Source: Endomicrobium sp. | GTDB lineage: Bacteria > Elusimicrobiota > Endomicrobiia > Endomicrobiales > Endomicrobiaceae | Assembly: GCA_031264895.1 (NCBI GenBank) | Contig: JAISDI010000180.1 | Coordinates: 1 to 10,951, forward strand | Direction of reading: 5' to 3' | Length of the DNA: 10,951 nucleotides | Part shown: positions 5,871 through 10,951 of the stretch, piece by piece | Layout: the number at the start of each line of letters is the position of its first letter | Numbering within the stretch: position 1 is the stretch's first letter | Made by a program: the position numbers and the translations under genes | Notes under the pieces: model-generated | Database searches by the model: none | Seen by the model: the letters and a program-made list of their open reading frames with translations, nothing else | Told to the model about the DNA's origin: nothing

Positions 5871-7136
5871 TTATTTTATTTCGTCGGGCGTCGCTATGTA
5901 ACCTTTTATGGCCGAAGCCGCCGCCACGGCAGGGCCTGACAAAAACAACTGCGATTGCACGTGTCCCATTCTTCCTACAAAATTCCTGTTTGTAGTTGAA
6001 ACGCATTTTTCACCGGAAGCTAAAATGCCCATATGTCCGCCCAAACACGGGCCGCACGTTGGTGCGGAAATTATTGCGCCTGCGTCCATGAATATTTTAA
6101 ATAATCCTTCCGCCAAAGCCTGAGAATAAACTTCCGGCGTTGCGGGAATTATCAGAGTTCTGACTCCGGCTTTTACTTTTTTGCCTTTTTTGATGATTGA
6201 CGCGGCGATCCTTAAATCTTCTATTCTTCCGTTTGTACATGAACCTATGACGACTTGATCGATATAAGTTCTTTTCATATCTTTCGCCGCTTTTGCATTT
6301 GACGGAAGAAAAGGCATGGCTATCTGCGGCTTGATTTTTCCGCAGTCGATTTCCAAAGTTCTGTGATATTTGGCGTCTTTGTCGCTTGCGTAAAATTTAT
6401 ATTTTCTCTGCGCTCTTTTTGAGACGTATTTTTCCGTGATTTCGTCCGGAGTAAAAATTCCGCTTTTTCCGCCGGCTTCTATTGCCATATTGGCAATCGT
6501 AAACCTGTCCGCCATCGAAAGCTTTTTACAGACAGGGCCGTCAAACTCCATAGACTGATAAAGCGCTCCGTCAACGCCGATGAGGCCTATGATATAGAGG
6601 ATAATATCTTTTCCGCACACCCATTTATCCAGTTTGCCTTTTAAAACGAATTTAATTGTATGAGGAACTTTAAACCATACTTTTCCGGTAACCATAGCCG
6701 CCGCAATATCCGTCGAACCTACGCCGGTTGAAAAAGCTCCAAGCGCGCCGTACGTGCATGTATGAGAGTCTGCGCCTATGACGACGTCTCCCGGCAAGAC
6801 TATGCCTTTTTCCGGCAGCAATGCGTGTTCAACGCCGACATTTCCGCCTTCATAATAGTGTTTTATTTTCTGTTCTTTTGCAAACTCTCTTACAAATTTC
6901 ACGTGTTCCGCGCTTAAAATGTCTTTATTTGGAGTAAAGTGATCCATAACCAAAGCGATTTTGTTTTTGTCAAAAACTTTTTTCACTCCGGACTTTGCGA
7001 ACTCTTTTACCGCAAGCGGCGCGGTAACGTCGTTTGAGAGAGCAATATCTATTTTAGGTTCTATAAATTCGCCTGCCTCGACGGATTTTTTTCCGCAGTG
7101 GGCGGCTAAAATTTTTTCCGTAATCGTGCTTCCCAT
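5871..7136 (-). CDS. leuC: Isopropylmalate isomerase, large subunit
   Basis: This is the aconitase-fold catalytic subunit that carries the [4Fe-4S] cluster and forms the isopropylmalate dehydratase with LeuD. The 421-residue length is that of the short LeuC/HacA-type subunit, shorter than the roughly 465 residues of the E. coli type. The three cluster cysteines are Cys300 in VIGSCTNGR and Cys361 and Cys364 in PTCGPCLGG. GADSHTCTYGALG (121-133) is the usual substrate-binding block. The start codon shares a base with the leuA stop (TAATG), and the Shine-Dalgarno AAGGGG lies in the end of leuA, so the two are translationally coupled. Sequence alone cannot exclude homoaconitase activity, but LeuA next door favours leucine synthesis. 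Confidence 0.95.
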   Translation of the reverse strand: MGSTITEKILAAHCGKKSVEAGEFIEPKIDIALSNDVTAPLAVKEFAKSGVKKVFDKNKIALVMDHFTPNKDILSAEHVKFVREFAKEQKIKHYYEGGNVGVEHALLPEKGIVLPGDVVIGADSHTCTYGALGAFSTGVGSTDIAAAMVTGKVWFKVPHTIKFVLKGKLDKWVCGKDIILYIIGLIGVDGALYQSMEFDGPVCKKLSMADRFTIANMAIEAGGKSGIFTPDEITEKYVSKRAQRKYKFYASDKDAKYHRTLEIDCGKIKPQIAMPFLPSNAKAAKDMKRTYIDQVVIGSCTNGRIEDLRIAASIIKKGKKVKAGVRTLIIPATPEVYSQALAEGLFKIFMDAGAIISAPTCGPCLGGHMGILASGEKCVSTTNRNFVGRMGHVQSQLFLSGPAVAAASAIKGYIATPDEIK

Positions 7137-8731
7137 TATTTTTTCCCCTTTTTATCGTTCATCTTTAAGCTAAATGATTTTGCTTTATTTACCGCCTGCA
7201 TATAAGCTTTTACGCTGGCTTCGACAATGTCGGTCGAAGTTCCTTTGCCGGAATAAATCATTTCGTTATACGAAGCTTTCAAATTGACTTCTCCCAAAGC
7301 GTCTTCCCCCGAAGAAACCGCTCTCAGAGAATAGTCCGTTAACTTGAGTTCCATTCCCGTTATTTTGTCTATGGCTTTATATGCCGCGTCGACAGGCCCT
7401 GTTCCGCATGCAGCTTCGCGTATACTTGCCGACTTAACTTTCTCGCCGGAAGTTTTGATTCCCGCTTTGACGGGTTTTTCGTTTTTAGTTATTCTTACGG
7501 TTGCCGTCGGGATTGTCCCAGTGCCGGACGTCGCGCTTACGTATTCTAAAGAAAAAATTTCCTGTCCGGAAGACGAATCTTCTTCGATCAAAGCAATTAT
7601 GTCGTCGTCAAAAATGACTTTCTTTTTGTCCGCCAAAATTTTAAACTTTTCAAAAAGCTGTTCCAGCGTCTGCGCTTCAATTTGTTTGTATCCCAAATCT
7701 TTTATTCTTTTAAAAAAAGCGTGCCTGCCGGAATGTTTGCCTAAAACAAGCGAATTTTCAGGAATGCCTATGTCCTGGGGATTCATTATTTCGTAAGTTC
7801 CCCTGTCTTTTAACACGCCGTCCTGATGTATTCCGGCTTCGTGGGCAAAAGCGTTTGCGCCGACAATCGCTTTATTTACCTGTACGATTATTCCCGTGAG
7901 ATTGGAAACAAGTTTGCTTGCTTTGTATATTTCCTTTGTTCTTATAGAGTGGCCTACATTATAATATCTCGGACGCACGGTCAAAGCCATCACAATTTCT
8001 TCAAGAGAGGCGTTTCCGGCTCTTTCCCCTATACCGTTTATAGTACATTCAACCTGCCTTGCGCCGTTTTCTATCGCGGAAAGAGAATTGGCTACGGCCA
8101 AACCCAAATCATTATGGCAATGAACGCTGATGACCGCTTTATTTATATTCGGTACTCTTCTTTTTATTTCTGCAATTTTTGAGCCGAACTCTCCGGGCAT
8201 GGTGTAACCTACGGTATCCGGTATGTTTACCGTTTTTGCTCCGGCGTCTATCACGGCTTCAACTACTTTGCACAGATAATCCATATCGGAACGTCCGGCG
8301 TCTTCGGCGGAAAATTCTATGTCCGAACACAGACTTTTACCGTATTTTACGGCTTTTACAGCCATATCCAAAACCTGCGCTCTGGTCTTTTGCAGCTTTT
8401 TTTCAATATGCAAATCCGATGTTGCAAGAAAAATATGAATTCTCGGCTTTTTTGCGTATTTTACCGCGTCCCAGCATACTTTTATGTCTTTGTCCGCAGC
8501 TCTGCAAAGACCGGCTACCGAACTGCCTTTTATCTGTTTTGCGACCATTTTAACGGCTTCAAAATCTCCCGGACTGGAAATGGGAAATCCTGCTTCGATA
8601 ATGTCTACGCCCAAAGTATCCAACTGGTTTGCGACAAGCAGTTTCTCTTTTAAATTCATGCTTGCGCCGGGAGACTGTTCTCCGTCTCTCAATGTGGTAT
8701 CAAAAAATAAAACTTTATCTTGTTTTTTCAT
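7136..8731 (-). CDS. leuA: 2-isopropylmalate synthase
   Basis: The first enzyme of the leucine branch condenses 2-ketoisovalerate with acetyl-CoA. The 531-residue protein has the catalytic barrel with DTTLRDGEQSPG (residues 11-22), the metal histidines in SVHCHNDLG (His204, His206) and INGIGERAGN (231-240). FAHEAGIHQDGVLK follows, then a C-terminal LeuA dimer domain (about 395-515) that in the family binds leucine for feedback inhibition and carries GTGPVDAAYKAI. The start at 8731 has AAGGAT 7 bases upstream and lies about 30 bases after the predicted transcript start. A longer frame opening at 8776 would start upstream of the promoter's TATAAT box, so I reject it. No leader peptide or attenuator is visible in the short leader. 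Confidence 0.95.
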   Translation of the reverse strand: MKKQDKVLFFDTTLRDGEQSPGASMNLKEKLLVANQLDTLGVDIIEAGFPISSPGDFEAVKMVAKQIKGSSVAGLCRAADKDIKVCWDAVKYAKKPRIHIFLATSDLHIEKKLQKTRAQVLDMAVKAVKYGKSLCSDIEFSAEDAGRSDMDYLCKVVEAVIDAGAKTVNIPDTVGYTMPGEFGSKIAEIKRRVPNINKAVISVHCHNDLGLAVANSLSAIENGARQVECTINGIGERAGNASLEEIVMALTVRPRYYNVGHSIRTKEIYKASKLVSNLTGIIVQVNKAIVGANAFAHEAGIHQDGVLKDRGTYEIMNPQDIGIPENSLVLGKHSGRHAFFKRIKDLGYKQIEAQTLEQLFEKFKILADKKKVIFDDDIIALIEEDSSSGQEIFSLEYVSATSGTGTIPTATVRITKNEKPVKAGIKTSGEKVKSASIREAACGTGPVDAAYKAIDKITGMELKLTDYSLRAVSSGEDALGEVNLKASYNEMIYSGKGTSTDIVEASVKAYMQAVNKAKSFSLKMNDKKGKK

Positions 8732-8767
8732 GGTAAAATCCTTTTTAATTATTTTTTTGAATGTTTT

Positions 8768-8773
8768 ATTATA
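8768..8773 (-). promoter_or_regulatory. TATAAT box of the leucine unit
   Basis: A perfect TATAAT on the minus strand lies 37 bases upstream of the leuA ATG. The -35 region is poor: 16 to 18 bases upstream only TTACTC or CTTACT is found. The promoter may therefore need an activator, or be a weak internal start behind psd-pssA. No terminator is visible between pssA and leuA, so read-through is also likely. Confidence 0.55.
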
Positions 8774-8827
8774 CAAATAAATAATTAATGAGTAAGTCGC
8801 AGATTTAAGAGGGTTATTATGAGGATT

Positions 8828-9625
8828 TTATACATTTTTTCCTTCCGATTTTTTGTTCAATCTTTTTAAAACTTTCCAGTATTTTCCGATATACAGAACT
8901 ATTCCCGACAAAGCGTACAATGAAAACATTATGAATATTATATTTTGCGGGAACACTATTATTAAGAATATAAGCAATATAATCAAAACCAAAAACTGAA
9001 ACACTTTCGGTTTTGCAAATTTAAATTTTTTAAACGAAGCGTACGGTATATTCGATACCATTAACAGAGAAAGTATTACCATCACTATCGGCATACTTTT
9101 AAAAAATACAGGCATATTTTTCATCAGCAGCGGTATAGTTTTAACCGACAATGCCTGACCGGGTTCTGCCAGAAGCAGTTCGTAACTTAATACAAAAGAT
9201 ATTAAAAGACCGGCAGACGCGGGAGTAGGCAGACCCATAAAAGAACTGTGTACCACGCCTTCTTTTGCCTGAACGTTAAATTTAGCAAGCCTCAATGCGC
9301 TGCACAAAACAAACAATACGGCGATCGCTATTCCGAGTTTTCCCATAGTATTTAAAACAAGCTGATACATCATTAAAGACGGCGCCACGCCAAACGAAAC
9401 TAAATCGCTCAAAGAATCCAGCTGTACGCCGAACTCGCTTGTAGTTTTTGTCATTCTTGCGACTCTGCCGTCAAGCATGTCAAACACAATTGCGAAAATG
9501 AGCATCCACGCAGCCCACGTAAAATTTCCGCTTATGGAAAATATAACCGAAATAATGCCGCACGACATATTTCCGCACGTAAATAAACTTGGCAAAATAT
9601 AAATGCCTTTTTTTAAATCTTTCAT
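8828..9625 (-). CDS. pssA: CDP-diacylglycerol--serine O-phosphatidyltransferase
   Basis: This integral membrane enzyme makes phosphatidylserine from CDP-diacylglycerol and serine. The 265-residue protein has the complete CDP-alcohol phosphotransferase signature: Asp49, Asp52-Gly53, Ala56-Arg57, Gly66, Asp70 and Asp74 in the usual spacing, so the active site is intact. Several hydrophobic segments follow (about 85-105, 125-145, 175-195, 205-245). The basic, short C-terminus is likely cytoplasmic. The N-terminal LPSLFTCGNMSCG is typical of the Bacillus/archaeal-type subclass II PssA, not the soluble E. coli PssA. The gene starts one base after the psd stop, with AAAGGAT in the end of psd as Shine-Dalgarno. 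Psd uses its product. Confidence 0.95.
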   Translation of the reverse strand: MKDLKKGIYILPSLFTCGNMSCGIISVIFSISGNFTWAAWMLIFAIVFDMLDGRVARMTKTTSEFGVQLDSLSDLVSFGVAPSLMMYQLVLNTMGKLGIAIAVLFVLCSALRLAKFNVQAKEGVVHSSFMGLPTPASAGLLISFVLSYELLLAEPGQALSVKTIPLLMKNMPVFFKSMPIVMVILSLLMVSNIPYASFKKFKFAKPKVFQFLVLIILLIFLIIVFPQNIIFIMFSLYALSGIVLYIGKYWKVLKRLNKKSEGKNV

Positions 9626-9626
9626 T

Positions 9627-10250
9627 TTATTTATCCTTTAAGACTGCAAAAACCGTTATGCCTGAAACTACTTTATCGTCCTTTTTTACCTGAATATCGG
9701 CATTTTTAGGCATATGAAGGTCAACCTGCGAACTAAATTTTATTACGCCGATCTTATCTCCGGCTTTCAATTCGTCTCCGGCTTTTACCCAAGAAACGCA
9801 TCTTCTTGCAAGTATGCCCGCAACCTGCTTAACTACATACACGCCGTTTTCATTTTCAATTGTAATTAGGTTTTGTTCGTTGACAATATGCGCTTGCGGC
9901 TCCATAGCTTTAAGAAATTTGCCGGGTTTGTATTCAACTTTCGTTACTTTTCCGGCTATAGGAGAACGCTGCAAATGAACGTCCAGAACCGACAAAAACA
10001 CTCTTATGATTTTTTCGGTTTCAGTTTCGCTTACTTCGAGAACGGTTCCGTTACACGGGGAAAGTATCAAATTTTCGCCGCGGGTAATTTCAATGGCAGG
10101 ATCCCTGAAAAAATATACGCAGAATAAAGATATGAGAACGCATAAAATTCCGGCAATTATAAAAATTCCGCCAACTCCCGCGAAAATCAAAACTAAACCG
10201 ATAACCAGCGGAATTAAAATGAACGGATACCCTTCTTTAACAATTGACAT
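9627..10250 (-). CDS. psd: Phosphatidylserine decarboxylase, short form
   Basis: The enzyme decarboxylates phosphatidylserine to phosphatidylethanolamine with a pyruvoyl group made by self-cleavage. The 207-residue protein is the short, archaeal-like form (archaetidylserine decarboxylase-related). It has two membrane segments (about residues 10-46), then YFFRDP, SPCNGTV, FLSVLDVHLQRSPIAG with Asp90 and His92, and NEQN where relatives often have ENERN. The cleavage region reads IKFSSQVDLHMP: relatives usually have FGS, so Ser173 replaces the glycine before the pyruvoyl-forming Ser174. The codon is AGT, one step from GGT. The rest of the protein is well kept, so I think it is functional. AAGGAA lies 5 bases before the ATG. 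The gene is preceded by a strong promoter and a 73-base leader. Confidence 0.92.
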   Translation of the reverse strand: MSIVKEGYPFILIPLVIGLVLIFAGVGGIFIIAGILCVLISLFCVYFFRDPAIEITRGENLILSPCNGTVLEVSETETEKIIRVFLSVLDVHLQRSPIAGKVTKVEYKPGKFLKAMEPQAHIVNEQNLITIENENGVYVVKQVAGILARRCVSWVKAGDELKAGDKIGVIKFSSQVDLHMPKNADIQVKKDDKVVSGITVFAVLKDK

Positions 10251-10265
10251 AAATATTTCCTTTTT

Positions 10266-10304
10266 TCAGGCCGTATATTCATAAATGAATAATTTTACGA
10301 ACAT
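10266..10304 (-). CDS. Possible 12-residue leader peptide ahead of psd
   Basis: In the psd leader an ATG at 10304 opens a frame of 12 codons (MFVKLFIYEYTA) that ends in TGA 15 bases before the psd start. AAAGGG lies four bases before this ATG, which is close for a Shine-Dalgarno. The peptide has no run of one amino acid that would suggest attenuation. It may be chance in AT-rich DNA. Confidence 0.2.
   Translation of the reverse strand: MFVKLFIYEYTA
10276..10291. promoter_or_regulatory. Perfect palindrome in the psd leader
   Basis: TATTCAT, two A, ATGAATA form a perfect 16-base inverted repeat about 40 bases downstream of the predicted psd transcript start. It could be an operator or a small hairpin (6-base stem, 4-base loop) within the upstream frame. 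The binding factor is unknown. Confidence 0.35.
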
Positions 10305-10329
10305 AAATCCCTTTATTTTTTTAAAGTAA

Positions 10330-10358
10330 ATTTTACAAAAAATATAATTCAAAGTCAA
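10330..10358 (-). promoter_or_regulatory. Sigma-70-type promoter of psd-pssA
   Basis: On the minus strand, TTGACT (10353-10358) and TAAAAT (10330-10335) are separated by exactly 17 bases. Transcription should start near 10323, giving a 73-base leader before psd. The hexamers and spacing are identical to those of the asd promoter at 2162-2190. Confidence 0.8.
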
Positions 10359-10402
10359 AACGAGTTGAAAATATAATCTTTTTTAAGTTTTGCGCATAAA
10401 GT

Positions 10403-10435
10403 AAAAACCTGCCGCATAACACTACAGGCAGGTTT
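10403..10435 (-). terminator. Terminator before psd
   Basis: On the minus strand AAACCTGCC (10435-10427) and GGCAGGTTT (10413-10405) form a perfect 9-base stem with a 13-base loop. The stem's own terminal T run continues to five T (10407-10403). It would end transcripts of the 75-residue gene and the structured stretch after it, 45 bases before the psd promoter. Confidence 0.65.
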
Positions 10436-10471
10436 AAATTTAAATGGACTCTAAAAAAAGTAATCCAACTT

Positions 10472-10629
10472 CCTAAATAGCGGAGACCTATAAAATCTTA
10501 TAAAAAACGCCTTTCGTGTTACCGCCGTGCTTCGCTATTTGGCCTTTTTCTATCAAACCTTTCACTATTCAGGTCAACGACGATGTGATAGGTTTTTAGA
10601 GATACCTGGTGCGTGTTCACGCGCCCCAG
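10472..10629 (-). ncRNA. Candidate structured RNA of unknown class
   Basis: Three strong inverted repeats stand in a row. P1 is CTGG (10606-10609) with CCAG (10626-10629), plus GCGT and ACGC closing a 4-base loop. P2 is AAACCTTTCAC (10555-10565) with GTGATAGGTTT (10585-10595), pairing 10 of 11 bases around a 19-base loop. P3 is CC-AAATAGCG (10472-10482, one bulge) with CGCTATTTGG (10533-10542), 10 pairs around 50 bases. In the P2 loop CAGGT (10570-10574) can pair with ACCTG (10604-10608), a possible pseudoknot that competes with P1. Base composition is less AT-rich than other non-coding parts. The minus strand is chosen because a terminator follows at 10403-10435. I checked for 6S, tmRNA, RNase P, SRP and common riboswitch motifs by eye and found none. 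It could also be the remnant of a mobile element end. Confidence 0.35.
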
Positions 10630-10844
10630 CTAATTTTTGCCAGCAGAGCCTCTGCTTCAGCTTCGTTTTTTATTATTTTTGGGGCGCCGGCAGGCCTTGT
10701 GCGCGGAGTGTATTTTGGCTTTAAAGAAGTTCTATCATCATTTCGCATATTGTTGTTTGCCGAAGCATAAACATTATAAATTATGATGAAGAGAAAAAAT
10801 ACTGAGCAAACAGAGAAAAAAACAATCAAGTGCTTTACATTCAT
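10617..10844 (-). CDS. Small putative exported protein, 75 residues
   Basis: I do not recognise this protein. It opens with a short basic start and a long hydrophobic segment (residues 5-26), followed by NVYASA (24-29). That fits either a signal peptide cut after Ala27 or Ala29 or a single membrane anchor. The rest is about 45 polar residues with Pro and Arg (KPKYTPRTRPAGAPK), then an acidic-Ala stretch NEAEAEALLAK. The start at 10844 has AGAGGT 7 bases upstream. No clear promoter is seen in 10845-10951. The last codons lie inside hairpin P1 of the candidate RNA, so either the frame is real and ends in a structured region or it was truncated there. The coding call is moderate. Confidence 0.5.
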   Translation of the reverse strand: MNVKHLIVFFSVCSVFFLFIIIYNVYASANNNMRNDDRTSLKPKYTPRTRPAGAPKIIKNEAEAEALLAKISWGA

Positions 10845-10951
10845 AAAATTACCTCTTAAATATAAATTTATTTTTTCAAACTAGCATGAACAGTATTTTC
10901 TGTAATTGAAAGGAAGTATGAAACAAGTGTAAAATATATGTGAAAAAGTTG

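Noticed and set aside
8732..8776. Longer leuA start
   Set aside because: It would lie on or upstream of the TATAAT box, and the ATG at 8731 has a good Shine-Dalgarno and the normal family N-terminus.
8732..8827. Leucine leader peptide or T-box ahead of leuA
   Set aside because: The leader after the predicted start is only about 30 bases, without Leu codon run, T-box sequence or terminator hairpin.
10511..10545. 16S rRNA fragment (GGTAACACG on the minus strand resembles the 530-loop region)
   Set aside because: Similarity covers only a dozen bases and no neighbouring rRNA helices follow.
10527..10724. Plus-strand 65-codon frame
   Set aside because: It runs opposite the candidate RNA and the 75-residue gene, with no Shine-Dalgarno or recognisable domain.

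Overview
This is an AT-rich bacterial window with every convincing gene on the minus strand, so the map is read from right to left. Making phosphatidylserine and phosphatidylethanolamine (PssA, Psd) points to a bacterium with a Gram-negative type envelope. The short LeuC and LeuD subunits, the LeuB of the 'NTEGLY' type, the AT-rich codon use and the many small CCCCGA/TCGGGG hairpin repeats remind me of Elusimicrobiota (Endomicrobium-like) genomes. That placement is an impression, not a proof.

From right to left: (1) 10951-10403 holds a small gene for a putative exported 75-residue protein, then about 160 bases with several strong inverted repeats (a possible structured RNA), closed by a terminator-like hairpin. 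(2) 10358-8828 has a near-consensus promoter, a leader with a 12-codon upstream frame and a perfect palindrome, then psd and pssA, which convert CDP-diacylglycerol and serine to phosphatidylethanolamine. (3) 8773-2868 has a TATAAT box and leuA-leuC-leuD, then a family-92-like glycosyltransferase, leuB and an unrecognised 125-residue gene. Apart from the two extra genes this is the complete leucine branch from 2-ketoisovalerate to 2-ketoisocaproate. (4) 2867-2128 is a gene-free stretch built of repeats. It includes a 433-base segment with 25-base terminal inverted repeats, a terminator for the leucine unit, and a strong promoter for the next unit. (5) 2127-415 holds asd and a ChbG/YdjC-type deacetylase gene three bases apart. 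(6) 414-1 is another gene-free repeat zone with two copies of a 138-base repeat period and an imperfect cruciform.

The order psd-pssA-leuA-leuC-leuD-leuB-asd is a gene neighbourhood that I know from several distant bacterial groups (for example delta-proteobacteria). Here it is kept but interrupted twice: by the glycosyltransferase between leuD and leuB, and by the unknown gene plus repeat zone between leuB and asd. asd now has its own promoter. The most interesting items are the repeat-built zone and its terminal inverted repeats, the inverted 79-base copies on both sides of asd-ydjC, the possible structured RNA at 10472-10629, and a Psd whose self-cleavage site reads Ser-Ser instead of Gly-Ser.
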